42,073 nucleotides of DNA from assembly GCA_900317325.1 (NCBI GenBank), contig ONGE01000036.1, positions 1 through 42,073 on the forward strand, given 5' to 3'. Of the stretch, positions 8,418 through 16,392 are shown in pieces (position 1 is the stretch's first letter; every line of letters starts with the position of its first letter). This DNA comes from an uncultured Prevotellaceae bacterium (GTDB lineage: Bacteria > Bacteroidota > Bacteroidia > Bacteroidales > Muribaculaceae). The position numbers were made by a program, and so were the translations under genes. Under the pieces are notes generated by a model. The model was not told the DNA's origin. It was given only the letters and a program-made list of their open reading frames with translations, and searched no databases.

Positions 8418-9041
8418 ATGCACGTTGTTTCGATAGATAAACAAGCCATCAACGAACTGCCGCGCGTCAACTTCGCGGGCCACATTCACGTCATCGACGC
8501 CATCTCGCAAGTCAAGAGCGCCGTCACCGCCTTGCGCACCTCGCCCATCGTGGGATTTGACACCGAGACCCGCCCGTGCTTCCACCGCGGCGAACGGCAC
8601 AACATCGCCCTGCTGCAACTGTCGACCCAACACGATGCCTTCCTCTTCCGCGTCAACAAGACCGGCGTTCCCGAGCCCCTCAAGCGATTCCTCGAAGACA
8701 AAACCGTCATCAAGATCGGACTCTCAACCACCGACGACTTTCACCAGCTCTCTCGCGTGTGTGATTGCCAGCCCGCCGGTTTCATTGAACTGCAGAAACT
8801 CGTCAAGGAATACCAGATCACCGACATGAGCCTGCAAAAGATCTACGCCATCCTCTTCGAGAAAAAAATCAGCAAGGGGCAACAACTCTCGAACTGGGAA
8901 GCGCCCCAACTCACCGAGGCGCAGCAGCAATACGCAGCCATCGACGCATGGGCATGCCTGCAAATCTACAACCACCTGATGGCAGGCAACTTCATCCCCC
9001 AAGAGTCACACTACTGGCACGAACTCGTCGAGCAAGACTGA
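8418..9041 (+). CDS. DEDDy 3'-5' exonuclease domain protein (RNase D-like)
   Basis: A 207-aa protein consisting of one 3'-5' exonuclease domain. Exo I is VGFDTET (Asp48, Glu50), exo II the GLSTTDDFHQL segment (Asp106/107), and exo III QYAAIDAWACLQIY (Tyr172, Asp176), the DEDDy pattern of RNase D and the WRN exonuclease. RNase D itself has C-terminal HRDC domains that are absent here, so the substrate (RNA or DNA) is open. Start at 8418 because the match to the family begins soon after and a promoter box lies immediately upstream. Confidence 0.88.
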   Translation: MHVVSIDKQAINELPRVNFAGHIHVIDAISQVKSAVTALRTSPIVGFDTETRPCFHRGERHNIALLQLSTQHDAFLFRVNKTGVPEPLKRFLEDKTVIKIGLSTTDDFHQLSRVCDCQPAGFIELQKLVKEYQITDMSLQKIYAILFEKKISKGQQLSNWEAPQLTEAQQQYAAIDAWACLQIYNHLMAGNFIPQESHYWHELVEQD

Positions 9042-9101
9042 CATCCATCCAGAAAAATCATCCGATTCAACTTTTTTTTGAAAAAAAACAGCAAACGTGA
9101 C

Positions 9102-9131
9102 TTGTTTGGCACGAAAATTGTTGTACCTTTG
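9102..9131 (+). promoter_or_regulatory. ssrA promoter
   Basis: TTG (9102-9104), 19 bases, then TACCTTTG (9124-9131); transcription should start near 9138, leaving a short 5' leader to be processed off at 9162. Confidence 0.75.
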
Positions 9132-9161
9132 CAGCCCGTTTACAACCGGACACATACTATT

Positions 9162-9558
9162 GGGGCTGACTGGCTTTGACAGCGTGTAGAGGTGGTAAGC
9201 AAGCATGCAGAGCGATAATGGCAAGGCTCTTTAATCTCAGTCATTGACACAATTAAATGGCGAAAACAACTACGCTCTCGCTGCCTAACCGAAGCACAGT
9301 AAGTTCGGCTTTATCATCGCCCAAGGGGCGGTGACGAGACATCACCCAACTGCCCTCGCGCCGAGGCGGGTTGATCCGGTGGTGCAGGAATATCGGCGAT
9401 AGGACAAGGCAAGCCTCGGGCCAAGTCCGAAATTCAGAGGATAAGCCACCGGTTGGTCGTCTCGGGCCTGCCAGCGGTCGAAAACCAAGCCGAGACTAAG
9501 CATGTAGAAACCTTATTAGTTCCACGTTTGGACGAGGGTTCAAACCCCTCCAGCTCCA
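9162..9558 (+). ncRNA. ssrA: Transfer-messenger RNA (tmRNA), tag GENNYALAA
   Basis: The 5' end GGGGCTGACTGGCTTTGACAG and 3' end with GGGTTCAAACCCC and CAGCTCC form the tRNA-like acceptor and T arms (GGGGCTG pairs with CAGCTCC at 9551-9557, discriminator A at 9558). CCA is not fully encoded and must be added. The tag reading frame 9259-9288 encodes GENNYALAA followed by TAA, matching the Bacteroides-type degradation tag. tmRNA with SmpB rescues stalled ribosomes. Its 3' end is a common integration site for mobile elements, and an accessory island starts directly after it. Confidence 0.97.
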
Positions 9559-9569
9559 CAAAAACATAA

Positions 9570-9605
9570 ATAAGTCGCTGATAATCAGCGACTTATAATT
9601 TTTTA
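9570..9605 (+). terminator. ssrA terminator
   Basis: A 12-13-bp perfect stem (ATAAGTCGCTGA with TCAGCGACTTAT) with a tiny loop, followed by AATTTTTT, 12 bases beyond the tmRNA 3' end. Confidence 0.85.
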
Positions 9606-9985
9606 TAAAATATGTACCCCCATTTGTATCCCCTCCCCTTTAGCGACATTGACAACTCAACGACATGTGTAAAATCTGTCACGTGCCAAGTCACTTTGTC
9701 AGTCCGAATGCGCTATATAACCTACCAAAATAGTCACTGTGTTGCACCCTCACTGACATTACATAACAAAAATTGACAGCCGAAATATTTGGCATGGATG
9801 TTGCTAGTCATAGGATTGTATGAAACAGGAATTTACTGTTTATAAGATTGAAGAAAGTATGATTTATCCGCCGCAACACTCACCCTTTAACACCGCCGAA
9901 TTGCCTATGTAGAGAAAAAGATTGCTAAGAAACGATAATCCAACTATAAATAGCAAGGAATGATCACCGATCACATCGTTTCTTC
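9606..9985. other. AT-rich gap after ssrA
   Basis: No convincing gene. A 30-codon frame (9820-9912, starting MKQEFTVYKIEESM) is preceded by TTTG, 19 bases and TAGGATTG (9811-9818, one mismatch to consensus), and could be a small peptide or the leader of the next gene. Nothing else recognisable. Confidence 0.3.
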
Positions 9986-10564
9986 GTGGTTGAAATCACA
10001 AGGGAAGCTTATGAGACTGTCCTTAAGTCAATAATGATCGATCCGGAGATAGCCCAAAACGGTGGAATACACAAAATTAAAGTAGAAAGTAATAACATCG
10101 TATTTCAGTTTCAGGTTGTCGAAAATATTCCGAAGAAAGTGTTTAATCAGCATGTCATTAAACAGATAAAAGAATACGAAAACACTGCTATTGCAGCGAT
10201 TATGAATGCAATAGATGTTGGCAGAAAATCTGCTCAATTAACATACTATCGTTTCGTGTTCAATATCCTTCAAGACCTCAATTATCATTTTATAGATGTG
10301 AGAGGAAGAATGCGATTTTTATCGCTCAACTACTATTGTAGTGCTGTTGGTCAAAGACGGGCTTCATTGGATGAATCATCCGTCAGAACAAAGAAGCAAG
10401 ACAAAGATGGAGAGAAGAATCGCAAGCATTACACGACATCTGACAGACATTACCGGTTCGTTCATCTCGATAACAGAAATCGTATTGATGACAGCGAGAG
10501 TTTAAGAACATACACAACCCAACTACAACCGATTTACAATGACATAAAGAGAGTATTTATTTAG
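9986..10564 (+). CDS. Hypothetical protein, AT-rich
   Basis: A frame of 192 codons from GTG at 9986; an ATG at 10034 (MIDPEIAQNG) is an alternative start. Not recognised. The first ~125 residues look like a folded domain with alternating strands and helices (IHKIKVESNNIVFQFQVV, then helices, then YYRFVFNILQDLNYHF); the last ~70 are polar and Lys/Arg/Asp-rich. No signal peptide or membrane segment. Its AT-rich composition differs from the core genes, in keeping with transfer. A terminator follows within 25 bases. It may be a single-gene unit. Confidence 0.55.
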   Translation: MVEITREAYETVLKSIMIDPEIAQNGGIHKIKVESNNIVFQFQVVENIPKKVFNQHVIKQIKEYENTAIAAIMNAIDVGRKSAQLTYYRFVFNILQDLNYHFIDVRGRMRFLSLNYYCSAVGQRRASLDESSVRTKKQDKDGEKNRKHYTTSDRHYRFVHLDNRNRIDDSESLRTYTTQLQPIYNDIKRVFI

Positions 10565-10584
10565 TATTATGAGTTTGAGTTAGC

Positions 10585-10608
10585 GCCGGCATTAGTCCGG
10601 CTTTTTTT
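10585..10608 (+). terminator. Terminator after the AT-rich hypothetical gene
   Basis: GCCGG (10585-10589) pairs with CCGGC (10597-10601), followed by seven Ts. Confidence 0.75.
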
Positions 10609-10801
10609 GTGCCCACACCCAAGGCCGCGCGAATGCCACCATTTGGACACGATCGGAAACCATGATCACACTCGCGCCCCCAATGCCCCCGTTCATTCCC
10701 ATCCATATCATAGCATACATGCTATTATTGAAATACGCAAATACGCTCAGGCTATTCCCATCAGCAAAAAGTGGTCAAGTTTTGTTGTCATCGCTTATTT
10801 T

Positions 10802-11011
10802 CCGTACAACATACATCCTCCTGTACGATAAAGACAAAAAAACACTAAGGCATTTTTGTAGTCTCCCGATAAGGACTTATCTTTGCCCCTAGAAAACACT
10901 CCAACGTACGGTGGTAGCGGTGCTAGAATAGCGACCCTGAAAGCACCTTGAAAAACACATATCTCAACAACAATTCCAAAATACCGTACAACTTACGCCC
11001 TACCTGTACGG
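10802..11011. promoter_or_regulatory. GTAC-dyad sites flanking a promoter upstream of the DUF3853 gene
   Basis: Two near-identical 27-28-bp dyads, CCGTACAAC..TAC..CCT..CTGTACG, lie at 10802-10828 and 10984-11011. A shorter inverted relative, AACGTACGGTGGTAG, starts near 10905. Between the two dyads is a promoter (TTG 10856-10858, 19 bases, TATCTTTG 10878-10885). The spacing suggests operators or recombinase/Rep binding sites. The rest of the gap 10609-11052 shows no credible gene. Confidence 0.55.
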
Positions 11012-11052
11012 TAGAATCTGCACAGAATTTTTAGCCGCTATAATTTCGCGGC

Positions 11053-11436
11053 ATGAAACATTTCAAAGACGAAAATATCATCGAGCAGCTCCTCACCAAG
11101 CGCGTTATCGACATGACGGGCCAGGAGTTGTTCGACCTCATAGGCAGCGCGGTTCAACAGGCCACGTTGCGTGACGTGCCCGAACATAAGGAGAAGAGGA
11201 TCCTGCACGGTAAGAAAGAGATTGCTTCGGCGCTCACCGTGTCGACCTCGACAATCAGCCGCTGGCTTGAGAACGGTACCATTCATGCCCCGGCTGTCAT
11301 CCGTGCCGATCGTGTCCTGCTGTTCGACTACGACCTTGTTCTGGAGCAAATCCAGGCAAGCGAGGGTCTCCGCTGGAAGGGCAAGGAGAAGGATTCTTCG
11401 AAGACGGCATCTCGCTATTCTGGTCTCTCGGCCTAG
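11053..11436 (+). CDS. DUF3853 family helix-turn-helix protein
   Basis: A 127-aa protein: DMTGQELFDLIGSAVQ near residues 18-35, then HGKKEIASALTVSTSTISRWLENGTI (about 53-77), a winged or excisionase-like helix-turn-helix, then IRADRVLLFDYDLVLEQI. This reads as DUF3853, common on Bacteroidales mobile elements and presumed DNA-binding. It lies just downstream of paired GTAC dyads, its likely targets by position. It is separated by about 100 bases from the following small gene and is probably the regulator of the cluster; autoregulation is inferred only. Confidence 0.72.
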   Translation: MKHFKDENIIEQLLTKRVIDMTGQELFDLIGSAVQQATLRDVPEHKEKRILHGKKEIASALTVSTSTISRWLENGTIHAPAVIRADRVLLFDYDLVLEQIQASEGLRWKGKEKDSSKTASRYSGLSA

Positions 11437-11539
11437 AGCCGTTCTCGTCCAGACAAGTGCCGCTCAATTCTGGCATGCAAGACAGCACTACTTTTAACAA
11501 CAGACAATACATTATATTTTTTATTTAATTCATTAAAAT

Positions 11540-11692
11540 ATGAAAAATTTTAAATTGATTATTTTGATTACAGACCGTTCCGGTCGCATGGTGCCCGCAG
11601 TTGCATTGGCATTGACCCTGTATGCGCTCGCCAAGTATTTATTCGCCGTTTTGTTTCACCGTTCAAACCGCTACGCCTATGCCGCTGAATAA
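11540..11692 (+). CDS. Small membrane protein (50 aa) overlapping the DUF5131 gene
   Basis: ATG at 11540 opens a 50-codon frame: MKNFKLIILITDRSGR, then a hydrophobic stretch PAVALALTLYALAKYLFAVLF (about residues 19-39) predicted to span the membrane, then a polar tail ending RYAYAAE. Its stop (11690-11692) lies 11 bases inside the next gene, whose ATG is at 11679, so the two are probably translationally coupled. It is too short for a family call. The upstream stretch is AT-rich without a strong Shine-Dalgarno, as is usual here. Confidence 0.5.
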   Translation: MKNFKLIILITDRSGRMVPAVALALTLYALAKYLFAVLFHRSNRYAYAAE

Positions 11693-12365
11693 AGCTAAAG
11701 GTAATATGTTTGGTTTCATAACTCACACGTGGAACGCCATCAGAGGGTTGTGCTGGCATGATTGCATATACTGCTACATGGATCCGGCCAACAACCCCAA
11801 CAACGATGGAAGTGAGCTTCATCTTGAAGAAAAGGAACTGAGCCTAGGGCACGGTTCGGGCAGATTCATCTTCGTCGGAAGCAGCACGGATATGTTCGCT
11901 GATGTAGTGCCTAGTAAGTGGATCGTGCGCGTTCTTGACCACTGTAACAAATTTAGCAACTATTATTTGTTCCAGACCAAGAACCCTGAACGCTTTCTTG
12001 AGTTCATTGACCACCCGGTAATCCTGTCTAAGTCGGTTCTCAGCACTACCCTCGAGACCAACCGTTGGTATCCGAAGATCATGAACAATGCCCCTCAGCC
12101 CTACGATAGAGCCAATGCCATGGCCGCCGTCGCTGCTCATGGCGTGCACACTATGGTGACCGTCGAGCCTGCTATGGCCTTCGACCACGATGAGCTGGTT
12201 GCGATGATCCGTGCCTGCAAGCCTATGCAGGTTAACATCGGTTGCAACACCATCAGATCAATTCAGTTGCCCGAGCCCACGCTCGCTGAGGTCCAGGCCC
12301 TGATCACTGACCTCAATACTTTCACGCGTGTACATATTAAACCTAATGCGTCCGTGTTGAAGTAA
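11679..12365 (+). CDS. DUF5131 (phage Gp37/Gp68-like) radical-SAM-type protein
   Basis: A 228-aa protein with THTWNAIRGLCWHDCIYCY, giving Cys25-X3-Cys29-X2-Cys32, the canonical [4Fe-4S] cluster motif of radical SAM enzymes. Next come IFVGSSTDMFADVVPSKWI, YYLFQTKNPERF and MVTVEPAMAFDHDELV, typical of the DUF5131/Gp37-Gp68 family found in phages and mobile elements. The catalysed reaction is unknown. The ATG at 11679 was chosen because the upstream extension is the coupled small gene in another frame. A RecA-fold ATPase gene follows after 84 bases. Confidence 0.8.
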   Translation: MPLNKAKGNMFGFITHTWNAIRGLCWHDCIYCYMDPANNPNNDGSELHLEEKELSLGHGSGRFIFVGSSTDMFADVVPSKWIVRVLDHCNKFSNYYLFQTKNPERFLEFIDHPVILSKSVLSTTLETNRWYPKIMNNAPQPYDRANAMAAVAAHGVHTMVTVEPAMAFDHDELVAMIRACKPMQVNIGCNTIRSIQLPEPTLAEVQALITDLNTFTRVHIKPNASVLK

Positions 12366-12449
12366 GAAGTAATGCCTGTTAGCTTGGGGGTGGCTAACCC
12401 CGCCCCCAATATATATGATAATCAATTGTTTAATTATATAATACAAATT

Positions 12450-13811
12450 ATGAAGTTTAAAGATTTAAAGTTTTTTGAGAACAGCGAGAATCCGTGGAAG
12501 GCTATCGGTTTTGGCGCAATCGCTGCCGCTACTACCGCTCTTGTCACCTATGGTGTTAAGACTGGCTGGAATTACGTTACAAGTCTATTCCAGACCAAAG
12601 CCGCTAAAGACCTTGAGGACAAGAAGCTAAAAAATGCTAAAGCTCTTGAGAAGGAGAGGACTAAACAGCACAAAAAGCGACTCAAGGATAAGGAGAGGCA
12701 TCAGCGCCAGATGTGGGAGATGCGCGAAGAGCAACGCCAGAAACGTTCGGAATCCTCACAGCAACCCACTACTGACCAGGCTTTCGAAGTCCCCTATGTC
12801 TCCAAGGTGGCACCGTTCAAGGAATCGCTCGAGAATGACACGCGTGAACTTGAGTGGCTCGTAGGCAAAAAGATTGAGGTCGGCGGCAGATGCTTAATCT
12901 ACGGTCCCGCTGGTGTCGGAAAATCAGCCTTTGCGCTCCAAACGGCTATCCATATCGCTGGAGGCACTGAGTATGGTTTCCTGCCGTCCGAGGAAGAGAA
13001 TCAGCACGAGGCGCAACAGGTCATTCTTATTGATCTGGAGATGAGCGCGGCAGAACAAAAGGAGCGCACCCGTGGCATCACTATCCCTGACAATCTTCTC
13101 CGTAACACCGAGCCCATCTACAATCTCGATGAACTGTTCCGGATGATAGAGCAGGAAAGCCACGGTCCTAAGGTCACGGTGATCATTGACAATATCCGGA
13201 AACTTGAGGAGGAGATGAGTCAGACCAACCAGGTTAACGAATACTTCAGCAAGTTGGAACAGACTCAGGAAAGGCTTGCCGCTAAAGGAATCATCGTCAC
13301 TTTTATCACCATCACGCACACAGGCAAGGACTTCGACATGTACAAGCCAGTGCAGTTAAGTGATATAGCTGGAGGCGCCGATCTCGCCCGCTTCAGCACC
13401 TCGGTTTACGCACTTGTTCCAGGCCGTGACGGCAATGTAGTGTTCAAGGCTTTAAAGCAACGTAACACCGCTCGCATGGAGGATGTATACGTGCTGCGCA
13501 TCAAAGAGAGCCCTAACTTGCACCTCGATTTCGTATGCACCAGCAAGGACGGAGATGCCCTGCCGGTTAAACCCAAAGGCGGCAAAGCTAGTAATACAAG
13601 CAAGTCCACTACTGACGAGCCGAAGAAAAAAGGCAACACAAAGGTTGATGAGGACGATATCGAAAAAATGGTCGCATTGAGTGATCAAGGAAAAACCTAT
13701 GCCGATATCGTTAAAGAGCTGAATCTCCAAATAGGGGAGCACCAAGTGGGTAGAATCGTTAGGGCGGAAAAAGCCAAGCAGAAACCCGAGGGCGGCAACC
13801 AGGCAGCATAA
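12450..13811 (+). CDS. RecA-fold (AAA_25/RepA-like) ATPase with N-terminal membrane segment
   Basis: A 453-aa protein. Residues 17-38 (AIGFGAIAAATTALVTYGV) form a probable membrane helix. Residues 50-105 are a Lys/Glu/Arg-rich likely coiled coil. The ATPase core has Walker A GPAGVGKS (152-159), VILIDLEMS, and Walker B VTVIIDN (242-248), then ITITHTGKDFD and DIAGGADLARF. The C-terminus has a helix-turn-helix-like SDQGKTYADIVKELN. RepA-like hexameric helicases share this core, but the membrane helix and coiled coil are unusual for a replicative helicase. The ATG at 12450 was preferred over an upstream one within an AT-rich leader. A hairpin lies beyond the stop. Confidence 0.78.
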   Translation: MKFKDLKFFENSENPWKAIGFGAIAAATTALVTYGVKTGWNYVTSLFQTKAAKDLEDKKLKNAKALEKERTKQHKKRLKDKERHQRQMWEMREEQRQKRSESSQQPTTDQAFEVPYVSKVAPFKESLENDTRELEWLVGKKIEVGGRCLIYGPAGVGKSAFALQTAIHIAGGTEYGFLPSEEENQHEAQQVILIDLEMSAAEQKERTRGITIPDNLLRNTEPIYNLDELFRMIEQESHGPKVTVIIDNIRKLEEEMSQTNQVNEYFSKLEQTQERLAAKGIIVTFITITHTGKDFDMYKPVQLSDIAGGADLARFSTSVYALVPGRDGNVVFKALKQRNTARMEDVYVLRIKESPNLHLDFVCTSKDGDALPVKPKGGKASNTSKSTTDEPKKKGNTKVDEDDIEKMVALSDQGKTYADIVKELNLQIGEHQVGRIVRAEKAKQKPEGGNQAA

Positions 13812-13838
13812 TAAGCACAGGGCCAATACAAAAGCAGA

Positions 13839-13866
13839 GGCGCATCAGCAACGGTGCGCCTTTGTT
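13839..13866. terminator. Hairpin terminator between convergent genes
   Basis: GGCGCAT (13839-13845) pairs with GTGCGCC (13854-13860), followed by TTTGTTGT; it lies between the ATPase gene and the convergent gene at 13894 and may serve both. Confidence 0.55.
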
Positions 13867-13893
13867 GTGCCCACAGGAGACTTCTGAGGGCAT

Positions 13894-14394
13894 TTAATAG
13901 ACTGACTGGGTGTCGCTATCGCCTGGGGGTGGTAACGGGAGTCCACGGTCTTCTACGCCGGTCAGGGCGATATGTCCTTCACGCAGCGGATTGAAGTACT
14001 CATCAAGGCCATAGAAGTAGTGTCCTTGGCGGCATTCATCGAGGGCAAGCTTGAACCACTCCACATACTCTGGATCGCTACCATGGGCGTTACGGGCGAG
14101 GCGTGGGTATTCTTGAATGATCCTCTCGGCATTCTCACGTGGGGTCATGCCGCTGTCGTCCCATGGCAGGGTGCAGTCGGGGGTATATAGTGCCTGGTCG
14201 TCCCCGCGCTGCTCGTTGAAGAATGCGCCGCACCCCTTCCACGTGTTTTTCTTTATCGTGAGCCAGCAGCGGTAACACATACCGTTAGGGCTGATATACG
14301 GGCACACACGGAACAGCTCGTAACCCATCCGGTGAAGCTCGGCTACCGTCTCATAGTACCTGACGAACCGGGCGTGAATATCTGCTTCTGTCAT
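13894..14394 (-). CDS. Hypothetical protein with four clustered cysteines
   Basis: A 166-aa protein that I do not recognise. It opens MTEADIHARFVRYYETVAEL, and its Cys31, Cys40, Cys43 and Cys55 (CPYISPNGMCYRCW...KGC) could bind a metal, though the spacing is not a standard zinc finger. The middle (GMTPRENAERIIQEYPRLARNA) is helical, and the C-terminus is proline-rich and polar. No signal peptide. It faces the ATPase gene, and no partner gene lies upstream on its strand. Confidence 0.6.
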   Translation of the reverse strand: MTEADIHARFVRYYETVAELHRMGYELFRVCPYISPNGMCYRCWLTIKKNTWKGCGAFFNEQRGDDQALYTPDCTLPWDDSGMTPRENAERIIQEYPRLARNAHGSDPEYVEWFKLALDECRQGHYFYGLDEYFNPLREGHIALTGVEDRGLPLPPPGDSDTQSVY

Positions 14395-14602
14395 TGTTGA
14401 AATACGCGCTTAAATTAATCGTAGATGCGCCACATTAAATGATTCTGTCGCTTTTTAAGGTCTTTTCATTTGTCTCCTTTATGCGCCGTTTTACTTGAAT
14501 ATTACTTGAATATAATGAGTTGGGCTTTGGGGATAATTGGGGGCTGTAAAGCCGTGTTGGTGAAGATGTTATTTGTGTTCTGTTATTCCTAAAAGATGTT
14601 CG

Positions 14603-14634
14603 GTTTCTAACCACTTACGTTTCTAACCACTTAC
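14603..14634. repeat. 16-bp perfect tandem duplication
   Basis: GTTTCTAACCACTTAC occurs twice head to tail, 14603-14618 and 14619-14634. Confidence 0.9.
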
Positions 14635-14688
14635 TATAATAATGACGCTTTTATTTTTAAACATGAGATAATAATTAAAAAAAAGCGT

Positions 14689-14696
14689 TAAATTTG
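14689..14696 (+). promoter_or_regulatory. Promoter box of the export operon
   Basis: TAAATTTG fits TAnnTTTG; transcription would start about 170 bases before the TolC-like gene. No clear -33 box. Confidence 0.45.
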
Positions 14697-14871
14697 CGAC
14701 TGTTTTTGGAAAAGTCAGCTTTATTTTGGTGGCTTAACTGAAATTTAGCGGGAACAACCTGAAAGATTGTTTAAGTTCTAGATGTTGCTTGTTGATTAGT
14801 AATACTGGAACAGATGGTAAGTAACAAGACATATTTACAAAAATTACTAGTAATAAACGAACCTTTTATTT

Positions 14872-16353
14872 ATGGAAGGTATGAGACTGAAGTCACTTTT
14901 TTTGGGATGTTTGTTGGTGTTGTTTTTAGTATCAACACCAACTCAAGCGCATGCCCAGCGGGTGTTAACACTCGATGAGTGCCGTGCCATGGCTCTGGAG
15001 AACAACAAGCAGATGCAGGTGTCACGCGTAAAACAGAGTATTGCCGAGAATCAGCGCAAGTCGGCAAGGACGAAGTACCTGCCGCGGGTGAGTGCCCTCG
15101 GAGCATATGAGTACACCAGCCGCGGGATTTCTCTTCTCAACAAGGAGCAGAAAGCACTGCTCAACAATCTGGGTGGTGTGTTCATCTCGGCCATTGAGAA
15201 TGAGGTGAGCAAGTTACCTTTAGACCCCGCCAAACTCAAGGAGTTGGCTGAAATGGCCGCCCCCTACGTCAGTGCTACCCAGGGAACAATCGACCACTTG
15301 GGGCAATCGCTGAATGAGGCGCTCCAGTCCAATAATCACAATACCTTTGCCGGTGCCATCACGTTGACACAACCCCTCTACATGGGTGGAGCCATCAAAA
15401 CATTGAACCGCGTTGCCGACATCAAAGAGGAACTGGCCGCCAACACGCTCGAGGCGCGCAGGCAGGCCACACTCTATGACATCGACAATGTCTATTGGCA
15501 GGTGGTATCGCTGCGCCACAAGCAGGATCTGGCCGAGTCCTACCTCAACCTGGTCAAGAAACTTGACCACGATGTCGAGAAGATGACCGAAGCCGGCCTG
15601 ACAACACGCAGCGACAAACTGAGTGTACAGGTACGCGTCAATGAAGCCGAGATGGCTCTTGCCAAAGTCATGGACGGCCTGTCGTTGACCAAGATGCTCC
15701 TGTGCCAACTGTGCGGACTGCCGATTGACGAGCCCATCGAGTTAGCCGATGAGAAAGCCGACGAGATTGCTGCACCGGCCGCTATACCCTTGACAACTAA
15801 CATCGACAACCGCCCCGAGCTACGCTTGCTCCAAAATGCCATTGACCTGACTCATCAAGAGGTCAATCTGCTCAAGGCAGAGAACCGTCCTCAGGTATTA
15901 TTCAACGGCGGATATGCTGTGACCAACCCCAATGCCTTCAACGGCATCCAGCATCGCTTTGGTGGTTTCTGGCATGTGGGACTGCAAGTGCGCATCCCCA
16001 TTTGGAATTGGGGTGATGTGAAGCACAAGGTTCAGGCGGCCCAAGAGGCGACAACGGTTGCCAACCTCGAACTCGAGGACGCACGCGAGAAGATTGAGTT
16101 GCAGGTCAGCCAGAACCGTTTCCGCGTCAGCGAGGCCAACAAGAATCTGGCGCTCGCCAAGTCCAACATCGCTAGTGCCGAGGAGAATCTGCGCATGGCC
16201 AAACGCGGCTTTGAGGAGGGCGTAATCACGCCCACGACCGTCATGGAGGCCCAGTCGGCCTGGCTCATGGCACAAACCCAGAAAATTGATGCCGAAATCG
16301 AATTACAGCTCAGTAACACCGACCTGCTCAAGGCATTAGGCATCCTGAAATAA
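14872..16353 (+). CDS. TolC-family outer membrane efflux protein
   Basis: A 493-aa protein with a signal peptide (LFLGCLLVLFLVSTPTQAHA) then RVLTLDECRAMALENNKQMQVS, the standard start of the first outer-membrane-efflux repeat. A long helical region follows and the second repeat (RPELRLLQNAIDLTHQEVNLLKAENRPQV, then GFWHVGLQVRIPIWNWGDVKHKV) is clear. It forms the outer membrane channel of a tripartite exporter. Two start codons are possible, 14872 and 14881 (MRLKSLF); GGAAGG just before the second favours neither strongly. First gene of an operon with an HlyD-type adaptor and two ABC-2 permeases. Confidence 0.92.
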   Translation: MEGMRLKSLFLGCLLVLFLVSTPTQAHAQRVLTLDECRAMALENNKQMQVSRVKQSIAENQRKSARTKYLPRVSALGAYEYTSRGISLLNKEQKALLNNLGGVFISAIENEVSKLPLDPAKLKELAEMAAPYVSATQGTIDHLGQSLNEALQSNNHNTFAGAITLTQPLYMGGAIKTLNRVADIKEELAANTLEARRQATLYDIDNVYWQVVSLRHKQDLAESYLNLVKKLDHDVEKMTEAGLTTRSDKLSVQVRVNEAEMALAKVMDGLSLTKMLLCQLCGLPIDEPIELADEKADEIAAPAAIPLTTNIDNRPELRLLQNAIDLTHQEVNLLKAENRPQVLFNGGYAVTNPNAFNGIQHRFGGFWHVGLQVRIPIWNWGDVKHKVQAAQEATTVANLELEDAREKIELQVSQNRFRVSEANKNLALAKSNIASAEENLRMAKRGFEEGVITPTTVMEAQSAWLMAQTQKIDAEIELQLSNTDLLKALGILK

Positions 16354-16392
16354 CCCGTCACTAAATTAAAAACAATCAAACAATATTATATT

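Larger units (their letters stand above)
9559..14400. mobile_element. Accessory island adjoining ssrA (probable integrative element or remnant)
   Basis: Directly after the tmRNA gene, base composition drops and the genes change to accessory families (DUF3853, DUF5131, RecA-fold ATPase), until the export operon at 14872. Integration at the 3' end of ssrA is well known for such elements. Against an intact element: no integrase, mobilisation gene or second copy of the ssrA 3' end was found up to 14870. The right limit is set only by gene content. Confidence 0.45.
14395..14871. other. Gap between accessory island and export operon
   Basis: No gene seen. It contains an ACTTGAATAT(T/A) doublet (about 14493-14514), a perfect 16-bp tandem duplication (14603-14634) and the promoter box of the export operon (14689-14696). 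The right end of the island should lie here, but no copy of the ssrA 3' end was found. Confidence 0.5.

Noticed and set aside
9986-10564. Remnant tyrosine integrase next to ssrA
   Set aside because: Looked for the R-H-R-Y pattern expected of an integrase at this location; it is not present in this frame or in the flanking gap.
10607-10892. Two short overlapping frames between the terminator at 10608 and the DUF3853 promoter
   Set aside because: No ribosome-binding site, odd composition, and they run across the dyad and promoter sites.
12450-13811. Plasmid partition (ParA-like) ATPase
   Set aside because: Walker A is GPAGVGKS of RecA/RepA type, not the deviant KGGxxK motif of ParA.
9559-14870. 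Second copy of the ssrA 3' end as right attachment site
   Set aside because: Searched by eye for GGGTTCAAACCCC and CCAGCTCCA-like sequence; none found.
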